Source: Sanderia malayensis (Eukaryota; Cnidaria; Scyphozoa; Semaeostomeae; Pelagiidae). From it: a stretch of DNA of 64,000 nt. This document shows positions 48,701-57,618 of the stretch, piece by piece (position 1 is the first letter of the stretch; every line of letters starts with the position of its first letter). The notes under the pieces are model-generated. The model ran no database searches. It was not told the origin of the DNA and worked only from the letters and a program-made list of their open reading frames with translations. The stretch is taken from positions 17,334 through 81,333 of the forward strand of contig RQOL01000664.1 in NCBI GenBank assembly GCA_013076295.1. The letters run 5' to 3'. The translations under genes were made by a program, and so were the position numbers.

Positions 48701-49432
48701 GATTGCGTCAAAGGGCTGTAGGTGCATCACTTTGGTACCAGGCTGTAACGAAACCTTGCTGCGAGTTGTGTTTACCAGCTCGAGTAAAACAGAATTGTCA
48801 TCATCCGCTTTTGTCACGACAGGGGCAACTAAAACACGCTCGTCAGTCTTGACCAACTGGCGTTCCCCAAACAAAACCAATCCACAATGATTACCAGACA
48901 AATCTGCTCTTACACGCAAGGGTGTCCCAACAGGTAGCTCAACTACAGAATTCAACGTAGCCACACATTCAGAAGGCAAAGGCTCAAAACCAACCTCTAC
49001 CCCATGTGTTCTCAATACTTTTTCACGATAGTCAATGACAAAATTTCCTCCTCTTAAAAATTTATCTCCCAATAACAAATCAAACTTAAAATCATCTACA
49101 ATAACAACAAACAAGTCAAAATAAGCTCCTCCTATGCAAAGCGAAACGTTCCCTTCACCAATCACAGCCAAATTCTTCCCGCCAGCTCCAACAAGCGAAA
49201 TTAAAGTATCACGAAATTTTCTACCCATGCAAACCTCATTCCAAAAATTATAGTCAATTAAATTATACCTTGCCCCAGTGTCAACAAAAATGTCCACATC
49301 AACATTGTTCGTCTTACCCCTAACCCAAATTCCTTCCTTCGCCAATCTTGAAATCAACGAGCAGTTTAGATCGATAATTTCTGAATCCGGAGAGACTTGT
49401 TGCTCTTCTTCAATCTCTCCGTTCGTCTGGCA
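45788..49432 (-). CDS. pol: Gypsy Pol: protease, reverse transcriptase, RNase H, integrase
   Basis: Open frame of about 1,214 codons directly downstream of, and in the same frame as, the gag UGA (49,435-49,433). No ATG lies near its start (the first in-frame near-cognate is TTG at 49,357), so it is probably made as Gag-Pol by UGA readthrough. Counting from 49,357: aspartic protease FVDTGARYNLID near residue 25; RT with YLDD at residues 440-443 (48,040-48,029) and the LPRIDETLDAL block; RNase H with LYTDACDYGLG and DHRPLKWL; integrase zinc finger (H..H...C..C in GHPGFFRTYRK...HCEECAKF) and catalytic D,D,E within AMDFVGPL, LLSDRGSHF and STNGLNEHLNG; a GPY/F-type segment PWKGPYEVVKI; and a C-terminal tail YFVEFNDGHTQWID that may bind chromatin. 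No lesion found. Confidence 0.93.
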   Translation of the reverse strand, partial: CQTNGEIEEEQQVSPDSEIIDLNCSLISRLAKEGIWVRGKTNNVDVDIFVDTGARYNLIDYNFWNEVCMGRKFRDTLISLVGAGGKNLAVIGEGNVSLCIGGAYFDLFVVIVDDFKFDLLLGDKFLRGGNFVIDYREKVLRTHGVEVGFEPLPSECVATLNSVVELPVGTPLRVRADLSGNHCGLVLFGERQLVKTDERVLVAPVVTKADDDNSVLLELVNTTRSKVSLQPGTKVMHLQPFDAIVDDSVQTMVEGQQNTAEVPIGDFKLEHLSDDEQAELLRVLERHHVWPKSEKLGTTHLVQHPIDVQGAQPVRQRPYRVPETKRKIIAQEVQKMLLSEVIQPSASPWSSPVVLIEKPNGEYRFCVDYQRLNAVTKKDAYPLPRIDETLDALGNAKVFTTIDLQSGFWQIPMKQEDREKTAFATHNGHYSFNVMPFGLANAPATFQRLMDLVLSGLHWTHCLVYLDDVIVFAPTVEEHLKRLDVVLDRIEKAGLTLKPAKCQWLRRSVKFLGHIVSEEGVTVDPAKVSSVKNFPIPQNKTDVRSFLGLTGYYRRFIADYASRSKPLVDLTKKKRLFQWTKDADDVFQELKDCLISAPVLQCPDFSLQFKLYTDACDYGLGAVLAQETDDGEAVIAYASRILKPSEAKYAVLQKEALGIVWALKYFYPYLYGRHFTIVTDHRPLKWLKTMDAPNNLFARWISEIQGYDFDVIHRPGKLHGNADALSRCPVQDDLLAVATGDVIQLQKQDEYAGKWIVFLSEGELPSDKDLANKMVKEKESFVVGDDGMLYRKCKTKTGHARRQLVVPKLQIGQILMRMHDHQLSGHPGFFRTYRKVQQKYFWPKMKSDIKRHIRHCEECAKFKSPKPAGKTPLKSIVTSRPLQIVAMDFVGPLPNSDRGNTYALVMVDHFSRWPVVYSVDNIEAETVAVKLQDFIHTYGCPEELLSDRGSHFTAQLIKALTKQTGVKKIYTCAFRPSTNGLNEHLNGTLFQGVKIYASKRPSTWDQYLDALVFAYRTTPHSVTQHTPAFLMFGRELNSPLDMKPPTRLYTDDPVKNMQNERQLAYEIVKNLVSKEQARQKKHHDKNLPRVKVTVGEKVWLRDFIIKKGTSKKFHQPWKGPYEVVKIVGENNVEINIGGTKREKTKRVNLEQIKKANEIDGSPSDIAKVMDKMRTRIPGQRLVTKYFVEFNDGHTQWIDSEFVPDELSQEFNTKK

Positions 49433-50368
49433 TCAAGATCTGGGCGTGGTCTGTTCTGAAATCGGTTCTTCGGCTGCTGGGCATCTTCTAGCCAATGCTG
49501 GGTTCACGTGCATGGGCTGTCTGTACTGAGCCAAGGGGCAATTTCTTCTTATGTGACCAGTCTGATTGCATCCATAACACACGATAGGGGTTCTTCTTTC
49601 TGCTCCAGGGGGGTGATTCCAGGTGTTATCATTTCGTCTGGCTGTTGCTAGTTCCTGTACCGCGGTCGTTAAGCTCTGTATTGCTTTCCAGATTTCCTGA
49701 TTACTGCGTTCTCTATCGCTATTAAACTTCTGGATCAGGCCAATCAAGTCTTCAGAAACTTCATTCACACCAGCAGACCGCTTGCCAACCGAGTTAAGGA
49801 AAACCTCCCTTCTTTCTGCGGACTGGACAGCTTCTTGAAAGGAATTGGGGCACTTTTCCCACACTGTTTCTTTTATCTCTTGCCGCAGTCCTTTGATGAA
49901 GCATTCGCTGGCGATTCGGTCTTTTTGCGCTGCACTGTCCAAGCCATCATGCCCCTTCATAACGAGTTTGTCTACTCGTTCAGAAAACTCTATGACAGAC
50001 TCTTTGGATCCCTGTTTTATCTCGTGGAGTTTCTGTCTGGCCAAATATCGCTTCTCTTCGGTGTTGAATGTTTCATCGAGGGAATCCTTCAATTCTTCGA
50101 GGCTATTCCTGACGTTTTCTGGGAATCTCCAAAATAAACGCCCCGCTCTTCCGGTCAGGTAGACAGGCATCATCGTCAGTTGTTGCTGTGGAGTCCAGTT
50201 GTTTGCATTTGCTGCGACTTCCCAGCGAATCAACCACTCAGCAATATCTTCTTCATCTTTCCCAGAGAATGTCTGAATGTCAACAATCGTTCTTTGTGGC
50301 CTAGCATTTTCTCGAATATTTTCCTGAACTGCAGGTGTAGCTTCGTTTTCTTCGTATCGTCGTGCCAT
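49433..50368 (-). CDS. gag: Gypsy Gag (capsid and nucleocapsid)
   Basis: 311 residues from ATG at 50,368 to UGA at 49,435-49,433. The central capsid region matches the retrotransposon gag style (FSGKDEEDIAEWLIRWE, YLTGRAGRLFWRF, RQKLHEIKQGSKESVIEFSERV). The C-terminal nucleocapsid has one zinc knuckle, CYGCNQTGHIRRNC (C-X2-C-X4-H-X4-C), at residues 264-277 (49,579-49,538). A single zinc knuckle is usual for many invertebrate gypsy elements. Gag would form the particle in which reverse transcription occurs. It is intact, and the start is the first ATG after the 5' LTR and leader. Confidence 0.93.
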   Translation of the reverse strand: MARRYEENEATPAVQENIRENARPQRTIVDIQTFSGKDEEDIAEWLIRWEVAANANNWTPQQQLTMMPVYLTGRAGRLFWRFPENVRNSLEELKDSLDETFNTEEKRYLARQKLHEIKQGSKESVIEFSERVDKLVMKGHDGLDSAAQKDRIASECFIKGLRQEIKETVWEKCPNSFQEAVQSAERREVFLNSVGKRSAGVNEVSEDLIGLIQKFNSDRERSNQEIWKAIQSLTTAVQELATARRNDNTWNHPPGAERRTPIVCYGCNQTGHIRRNCPLAQYRQPMHVNPALARRCPAAEEPISEQTTPRS

Positions 50369-50406
50369 GTTGATATTGAGTTCGTCGAGTCTTGCTCTCG
50401 ATCAGT

Positions 50407-50424
50407 ATCCCGCTCCTGTCACCA
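50407..50424 (-). other. Candidate primer binding site
   Basis: On the minus strand TGGTGACAGGAGCGGGAT starts 8 bases inside the 5' LTR. TGG complements the CCA end of a tRNA. I do not assign the tRNA species. Confidence 0.6.
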
Positions 50425-50432
50425 ATTTAAAT

Positions 50433-50726
50433 TGTCACAGACCCCAATAACCGAGAGGAATAGACAAGATAAAGTTCAACCAGATTCTCAGTCTGCTACT
50501 CGAATGTATCTCTCTCTACTGACACAATTTCACTTATTTATATAAAAGGGAAAACTAAAAATAAACATTGCGTGGAAGGAATTACATAAACTATAAAAAT
50601 AACATAGGTACGTGTGCAAACAATTTCGTAAACGTAGCAGGTTAAGTTTCCATATAAAAACATTGCGGATGATACTAAATATAGAGATTACGTAACGGGC
50701 TCGATGCTCATGAGTAAATCGTGACA
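50433..50726 (-). repeat. Gypsy 5' LTR
   Basis: Same 294 bases as the other LTR, with the TATA-like motif near 50,537-50,547 on the minus strand. This copy should act as the promoter. Confidence 0.95.
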
Positions 50727-50730
50727 TTGT

Positions 50731-51799
50731 TCTTTTCTTACTCCATTTGAAAAACTTTTTCGTTCTGTCAAAGACCTTCCCATTTCGTCTCTTAGTAAAC
50801 TCAACATTGATATTATTAAAGCCAAAATAAAAAATATTGCCCTTTCCTCCTATCACCCTTGCAGAAGTCTATATCGCAAGATACTTATTCCTCGATTTTT
50901 ACTTCTGGTAGCAACCCTGGTATTTTATATGGCCTTCCCAAGGTCCATAAGGATGAGTGCCTTGCGCGGCCCATTCTGTCGGCCTTGGGAACTTACAATT
51001 ACAAACTTTCTAAATTCCTGGTTCCCCTCCTTCGCCCTTTTACTATTAATGAATTTTCGGTTTATGACTCGTTTTCCTTTACTAATGAAATATCATCTTT
51101 TAATTTGTCGCACTCTTGTATATGGCTAGTTTTGACGTTTCTAATTTATTTACTAATATCCCTCTTAATGAAACTTTAGATATTTGCACTAATTTAACGT
51201 TTGAAGACAAAGATTTAGTTATTTTTAAAGATTCGTCATTTTCCGGTAACAATTTTCGCAAGCTTTTAGAATTTGCCACTAAGGAATGTCATTTTTTGTT
51301 TAATGGTCAACTCTTTGATCAAATTGATGGTGTCACTATGGGCTCCCCGTTGGGGCCCACATTAGCTAATATATTTATGTGCTTTATGGAATCGTCCTTT
51401 CTCAACAATTGTCCGTCTGAATTTAAACCTCTTTTTTATCGCTGCTATGTAGATGACACTTTTTGTTTATTTAAGTCTCATGAGCAAATTCATCAGTTCC
51501 ATAACTATCTTAACAATATCCACCCCAATCTTAAGTTTACAGTTGAAATTGAAAATTCTGGATCCCTCTCTTTTTTAGATGTTTTTGTTTCCCACCTAGA
51601 CCTTGGTTTTCAAACTAATTTGTTTAGAAAAAAGACTTTTACTGGCTTATATTCTCATTTTGATTCTCTCACTCCCCTTAAATTTGAGCGTAATCTTATC
51701 TCTGTTTTGTTTATGCGAGCCTATAGGATCCGTTCATCTTATGTTACATTTCATATTGAAGTCACCCGTATTAAACGTTTTCTTAGTCTTAATGGTTAG
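50731..51799 (+). pseudogene. Penelope-like reverse transcriptase, 3' piece
   Basis: Continues the frame broken at 45,397 (FLTPFEKLFRSVKDLP). After about residue 50 a block of the usual protein appears to be deleted (near 50,865). The frame then shifts to GSNPGILYGLPKVHK and ARPILSALGTYNYKLSKFLVPL, and shifts again near 51,112 to MASFDVSNLFTNIPL. RT motifs DGVTMGSPLGPTLAN and RCYVDDTF (catalytic YVDD) are present, then FTVEIENSGSLSFLDVFVSHLD. It stops at 51,799 without the GIY-YIG endonuclease. Defective. The class is inferred from motif spacing (LYGLPKVHK to YVDD), typical of Penelope-like elements. Confidence 0.75.
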
Positions 51800-52429
51800 C
51801 GAACAATAAGGTTCACAATCAGAAGAATGAACACAACACATTTGTTAAAAGGCAACAAGCAAATGGGATTGTTTGATTTCAATACCTGGGTGGCACTCTT
51901 TTGTATTTTACTTTCTTGTTGCCATTAACAGTGCAGTGTGTATACAAATCACCACCTTCACTAGACTACAGCACTTTTCATATTTTGCAAGCATCGCAAC
52001 TTGTAGACATTCAGCACCAACTAACTTACCTAACTATTGCAGGCAGTAAATTTCCACTCTTAAGAAGCAAATATGATTTCAGAGTTGACATCGTTTTTGC
52101 AGAAAAGCTGCAAAGACGATGTCAACTCCTTTAAAGTTCAAAAGAACACTGTTCAGAAATGTGAATATTTTAATCGCATTTGCTGTTTCCTTACCTATAG
52201 TTTGATATATTTCTAATTACAGATTGAGTTTAAATTTTCCAGGATGGATTAGGTTTTTCAAGGCAACTAATTTTTCCAAAATTCACACTGAAACTATCAA
52301 TTTTTAGAAAGGCCTTTCAGGGGGCAGCGTGGGTGTGGGGTGGTTGCTTGCCAGGGGGAAGATTCGACCTCCCACCTTTGGAATGTTACGCCGTAGTATG
52401 TAGCGTAGGGTACGTATTTTAGTGTGCGT
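51800..52429. other. Spacer containing a 21-bp hairpin
   Basis: No gene recognised. GAGTTGACATCGTTTTTGCAG (52,082-52,102), a 5-base loop AAAAG, then the complement (52,108-52,128), with one T-G pair in 21. As RNA the stem would pair fully with one G-U wobble. Confidence 0.6.
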
Positions 52430-52600
52430 ATGTAATTATGTATGTATGTAGGTATGTGTGTATGTATGTATGTAAGTATGTATATAGGTATGTATGTATG
52501 TATGTATGTACGTATGTATGTATGTATGTATGTATGTATGTATGTAGGTATGTAGGTATGTAGGTATGTAGGTATGTAGGTATGTAGGTATGTATGTATT
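52430..52600. repeat. TATG microsatellite
   Basis: Tetranucleotide TATG/TAGG repeats with a phase change to AT-rich DNA before 52,670. Long Tyr/Thr/His/Ile frames on either strand here are artefacts of the repeat. Confidence 0.95.
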
Positions 52601-53399
52601 TTATATATAGTATATAGGATATGTATTTATCTATATATTTATGCATAGTATCTATAGTAAGTATGTTAATCTAATATATATATTCTGCGGAGGTCACGTG
52701 ATGACGCACTTTCTTGCCAAAAACAATAGATTCGACCCGAAACAATAGGTCGAACGCCTCAAAACAATGGGCTGAAACGGCGAACCGTGTAATCAAAAAG
52801 GCTTTTTTGTTTGTACATTATTTGTGCTAAATTTCAAATGGAAAGTGCCAATTATTAATTAGACCAAGGTTATCTATTTTTTGTTTCGTTTTTTTAAAGT
52901 TCTTTTGAATTATTCCATTAATTATTCTGCTAATTGTGCTTTCACGAAAAAACTACAGTTTACGGTGGCGAAAATTCCAAATTCGCGTTGCGAACTCCAT
53001 TTTCGAACCACGTATTCGCTGTTCACGTGACCCGTTTCGCCTTTTGCTGCAAGTTGATTGGCTCTTTTCGCGACCCACGTCTTCGGCTTGCAACAGGTAC
53101 TTTTGGGGAAGAAGCGTGTTTTTGTTTTGCACACAAAGGGCGCCTTTCAAAGTGTTTTACCACCTGAATTATCTTTGCAAAAAGCTGCTATTTGTTTCAA
53201 GGACCCTGGAGAGTTGCAGGAAACAATAGAAAACACAGGTAATAGCTTTGTTTTGTATTTTAAGTCGAAATAGTTGTTATTTTTGTAGTAGGCGTTGCTT
53301 CGGCATGCTTGCAACGCTTAGGCCCAATGAAAACAAAGTCAAAGTTATGAATTTTTCAGGCACTATTTCACGATTTTCCTCATTTAAACTTTCCACAAA

Positions 53400-53600
53400 T
53401 GTTTGTATGTTTGTATAGTAGGTATAGAATGTTTTTATAGTAGGTATAGTATGTATAGTATGTTTTTATAGTAAGTTTACGTATAGTATGTTTGTATAAT
53501 AGGTATAGTAGGTATAGTATGTTTTTATAGTAGGTTAGTAAGTTTGTAGGTATGTATGTATGTATGTATGTATGTATGTATGTATGTATGTATGTATGTA
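53400..53600. repeat. TATAGTAGG and TATG microsatellites
   Basis: Shorter counterpart of 8,806-9,118 and adjoining TATG repeats; a further short TATG run is at 53,706-53,725. Confidence 0.9.
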
Positions 53601-54729
53601 GGGGCATGAGGGGTAGCGAATGCAGCGCGCGAAGCGCGCCAACCAAATTAGGCTTTGTTTATTTGACGGGCTCCGGGGAGGGAGCGAAGCGACCGAGCCC
53701 GGCTCATGTATGTATGTATGTAGGTATGTAACCTTGCAGAAAAACTGCCACATTCAAAACAGTCATTGAGAAAATATTGTATATATCATATTATCAATAT
53801 TAATTCATAATATTTTATATATTTTTGTTTACATAATAAAGAAAGACAATCAAATAACAATCCATCAAAGAATAAATAATATATAATAAAGTCATAAATA
53901 TATTACAACTTATAACATGTAAATTTTCATACTGAATGGTGTTGTCATTTCATTGTGATTTATAGGGAAATGAAAGAAGTTTACTGAATAATCACAGCAT
54001 TATTTAGCGTGGGAGTCAACCTTTACTTAATGTCCATTTATATCTACTTATGCATTACCTGATTATTATTCAACTTAACATACCCTCTCTATTCTTACAC
54101 CAATTCGTAGTTCACTTTAATCTATAGTCTTTGCCATTCATACTTTCACTATGCAGAATTATTGTAACATCGGAATTTACCCAACACCACGTTGTTTCCA
54201 TACTTCCAGAAGACCTCGATCTCATTCTTTTCCGTGGGGCCATCTTGATATTGTTGCTATGGTTTCGAAAGACAATAGCTTTGACTTGAGCGCGCGAAAA
54301 TCTTTCAGATCTCGATCGCACCAAATTCAAGTAAGTGAAAAATTTTTCTAAATAACTTTTGAAAGTTTAAACATTTAAGAAAACAAAGCCATATTAACTA
54401 AAACAGCCTTAGAAGGTATCCATAGTTATTAACAAAAAGTTTACACTTATTGTGTACCAATTTTTAACACTACTTACCTTTGTTTACTTCAGCATTCGTT
54501 ACTTCAAACCTTACGCGCTCAATCACAGATTTGTAAGTATCTTCTCCTATGATTACGATTTTCAATCTTCACTCTTCATATATTAATTCACACAAACTCC
54601 ATATTATCAGAATATTGCTAACTGAGAACTACAACATTTTCTAAACTTTTATAACTATCCCAGCATTTCCTATTAACCTTATACTAATTTTACATGCATT
54701 TCAACATTTCATTTTAAGAACATTTCAAC

Positions 54730-55303
54730 ATGGCAAATGCCAAGGCAAAAGAAAATACCATTGCCATAACTTTTGACAATGATACCAAAGTAATTATATT
54801 AAATACATTAATATATTTATTAGTAAATTTCCCATCTTCATAACTGCTATCAACCATTATTCTTTGCATCCTCTTTTTCTCCTAGGAAATAACATATAGC
54901 AGTATACCTGCCTTGAAGAAGAAATGTGCCGACCAATTTCCGGAATTGGTCGGCAAAGGTTTTACTTTAGTGTTTCCGACTGGGAGAAGAATCCCAACCA
55001 ATGAAATTGTGTATGTACAGCTTTTTACATTGTATTGCACATGTTTGTCATACACACTTTAACAATGGCATTTCATCTTTTTACAAAATGTTAGCAACCT
55101 TTAACATATCAATCTTATGTGTGTTAATTTACAGAACACAAAAAGAGGCTTTTATTAAGATTGGCGAAGGCCAAGGAAAAAGAAAGGCCCCCAAAAAAGA
55201 GGGTGGGAAGGTCAACCAAAATCCTTCCCACAAACTTTCGGCAGAGCAGGCCGAATTGGCACGCGGTGCCAAAATTGTTAAAATATCTTATTTTAATATG
55301 TAG
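54730..55303 (+). CDS. Small basic protein of unknown family carried by Helitron H4 (117 aa, three exons)
   Basis: Exons 54,730-54,789 (20 codons from ATG), 54,886-55,010 and 55,135-55,303 (stop TAG), with clean GT...AG borders (TTTTTCTCCTAG and AATTTACAG acceptors) in phases 0 and 2. Exons 1-2 give MANAKAKENTIAITF, EITYSSIPALKKKCADQF, then GFTLVFPTGRRIPTNEI; exon 3 is Lys-rich (QKEAFIKIGEGQGKRKAPKK) and ends KIVKISYFNM. The homologue in H2 (11,586-12,119) keeps the exon phases and many residues despite strong DNA divergence, which suggests protein-level selection in the past. The basic tail suggests nucleic-acid binding (inference). Upstream exon-like segments end at 54,329 and 54,531 (each before GTAAGT). 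It could be an accessory Helitron factor, a captured host gene, or cargo. Confidence 0.6.
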
Positions 55304-55320
55304 ATATTGTACATAGTTAT

Positions 55321-55511
55321 ACAGTAAAAACCTGCATATAACAACCTCCTATTTTTAGCAACCTAACACCTAATATTCCATTTTTCAATGTATTTTTTCA
55401 TAGTCATATTTACATGATATTGTCTTATAGTTTACCCATTGTTTTTCATTCTTCACAACCAAAATAGCCTACAAAATAAGATGGAGGATGTTATATGCAG
55501 GTTTTTACTGT
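55321..55511. mobile_element. Small inverted-repeat element (MITE-like, 191 bp)
   Basis: 29-base arms ACAGTAAAAACCTGCATATA... (55,321-55,349) and their complement (55,483-55,511) differ at one position. A TA lies at the left end but not clearly at the right, so a mariner-type origin is possible but unproven. It sits 18 bases after the stop of the small gene. Confidence 0.6.
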
Positions 55512-57376
55512 TTGTAGATAGTTTGTAAATAGTTTGTAGTTAAGTAGTTATGCTGTTCGATAGTTTGTAGTTAAGTTATGTACTTTGATAGTTTGTAGTT
55601 CTGTTGTTTTGTAGCTTAGTGGCCTTGATCATGCATGAATTATTCATACTCATAATAACTTACCTTTTTTCGGCCTAACAATCAATCTCACAAATTTCTC
55701 ATATTTATGCATGGTCAATGCTTTTTCCTGTTTAAATAGTTCCAAATTCAGTTCATCGTAATATTCAGTTCCATAGATATATTATTGTTCTAATTTTAAA
55801 ACCCACACATTAATTAGACACTTACCACACAAAAAACCAAGTAGGGACATCCTTTCCTTTTCTGTTCAGCAATCAACACCTGCAACAATAAAATTAAGTG
55901 AAACCATTAACCAAACACACGGTTTCAATAATTTACAATACTTTCCAGGTTCTATCTATCTAATCAATAATGTACAGAACCAAGTTATTGGCATTACGTA
56001 CAGTGTTTGTTAATATAAAAAATAAAAAATAAATAAGATAGGTAAATAAATAAGATAGATAAATGAATGAGATAGATAAATAAATAAGATAAATAAATAA
56101 ATAACTAAATAAATAAACAAGCAATGCCAACACTCATTGCTTATATCAGTGTCAGCTAGCCCACCAAAACACAGAAGGAGAACAGATTTCTATTATTACT
56201 ATGCAATTGCTCTGAATTTCCCTTCTTTTCTAAGAAAATTTCATAGAAAAACTAAAGTTACAAACTTACCCAGGCCTGCCATGCATGTTGACTAATTTTT
56301 ATGAAAGGATGCATATTCTCTTTCAATATGTAAAAATTCTATAATTGATAGATAACAATTCAAGTTAAACACACCATCACTCATTATAGTTTGCTTAATA
56401 GTGTTTGATTGAAAAGATTTACAAAGATCAAATTATAATATTACCATTTTTCTTATTCCTCCGATTTCGTCCCCTCCTTTGATCGTCAACGCTATCTGCC
56501 ACGCTCACGCAGCCTTTTACTTAGAATATAATAATAATAATTTCGCGAATAAAATTCAGTCACCCAAGAGATTGTTACAACGTTTCTTTTGTTTCATTTG
56601 TCTTTGTTCTTTTCCTTTGTCTTTTTCTTGCAGGGACAGACGAGACGTGCACACGTGCCCACTCCATAACACAACCACTGAGATCGTATTTTACATCATT
56701 TACGGTGCTAACGAGGCTTACACTCTCTTATGTCACCCTCCAACTGCGGCCACTTTTTATCAACTTGATACATCGAAGCCCTGTGGTCTACACCCTCCAA
56801 GTCTATCAACTTGCCGAATTGAACGATAATATATTTTTTTGAAAGTATTAATATTGTTAAACCAACCGTAAATATTCAGTAAAATGAACATAACATAATA
56901 TTTTAAAGTTTATAATGTTTCTTATCTTATCTCTTATCTCTTTGAGCCCAACCAGTCTATCACGTGCTAATCTTCTCCTTCCCACCTTTAAAAGTCAGAA
57001 GGACGAAGGGGAAATCCCTTTAAATAAAATCAATAAAGTGACGTATGGCAATTGTGATAGAATATAACGACAAAATATTGTACGAATAAACAAAATGCCA
57101 GGATATAAAAGAAACTAAAAGTATCGGGCATAGCCCTTCCTCAGTAGTGGTGAAGAAAAGAACGCAAAGGGCGGTTAAGCCGCAGAAATCGAAAGTACGA
57201 AGAAAAGAAATAAAGAACGTGCAATGGAATAAGACGTAGCAAGGAAAAGAGAAGCATAAGTAAAGCTGCGAAGGAGGAATAGATGACGTAGAAGTAAAAA
57301 ATGTCTAAGAAAAAGAAAACTGTTTATTAAGTCCAACAGGAAAAAGTGTCCCAAGCTTAAAAATTAAACGTTTTTC
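55512..57376. other. H4 spacer between small gene and Rep-helicase
   Basis: Contains TAGTTTGTAG-type short repeats (55,512-55,620), a CATGCATG inverted pair (55,627 and 55,709), an AAATAAGATAGATA simple repeat (56,019-56,122), and what looks like the 3' tail of the Penelope-type fragment (57,050-57,376). The frame 56,479-56,829 has no recognised motif and no homologue in H2. Confidence 0.45.
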
Positions 57377-57618
57377 TTAAGTTTTTCTCTGTTTACTGCA
57401 AACAGGCGCCATCGTTAAACCGAGAACAGACATATCATCTTTCGAGTGGCCAAGAAGGTTAAAATGCTTTGACACGTTGCTATCTGCATTATCTGCGCGT
57501 CCCTCATTTTCGTGAATTTTATGTTCAACGTTCCTCAAATGTTCTCCGAAGCGATTGTTGATCTGGCGGGAAGTTTCGCCAATGTACAGTATGTCGCATC
57601 TCGTATTTATATCAATGA
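57377..57618 (-). pseudogene. GIY-YIG endonuclease fragment of a Penelope-like element
   Basis: The minus-strand frame ending at TAA (57,379-57,377) reads CDILYIGETSRQINNRFGEHLRNV, interrupted here for length: the LYIGETSR block, then NRFGEHLRNVE, then VSKHFNLLGHS. LYIGET...R...H is the GIY-YIG core used by Penelope-like elements for target cleavage; SKHFNLLGHS is the usual downstream block. No reverse transcriptase is attached. The plus-strand Penelope element at 45,130-51,799 lacks exactly this domain, but the opposite orientation and the Helitron context make these separate insertions. Confidence 0.65.

Larger units (their letters stand above)
45398..50726 (-). mobile_element. Complete Ty3/gypsy LTR retrotransposon (5,329 bp)
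   Basis: Two 294-bp LTRs (TGTCACAG...GTGACA) that I read as identical, a primer-binding-like TGG site, gag, pol and a polypurine tract, all on the minus strand. It is flanked by TTGT on both sides (45,394-45,397 and 50,727-50,730), a 4-bp target duplication. Domain order is Gag, protease, RT, RNase H, integrase, as in Ty3/gypsy. Intact frames and matching LTRs indicate a very recent insertion into a Penelope-like element. No envelope frame is present. Confidence 0.95.

Noticed and set aside
50530..50856. 108-codon minus-strand frame across the 5' LTR
   Set aside because: The same peptide is read from the other LTR; it is an LTR translation running into antisense Penelope DNA.
45130..51799. 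Host telomerase or other cellular reverse transcriptase
   Set aside because: Motif spacing (LYGLPKVHK, DGVTMGSPLGPTLAN, YVDD) fits Penelope-like elements, and the frame is deleted and shifted.
56479..56829. 116-codon frame in the H4 spacer
   Set aside because: No recognisable motif and no homologue at the equivalent place in H2.
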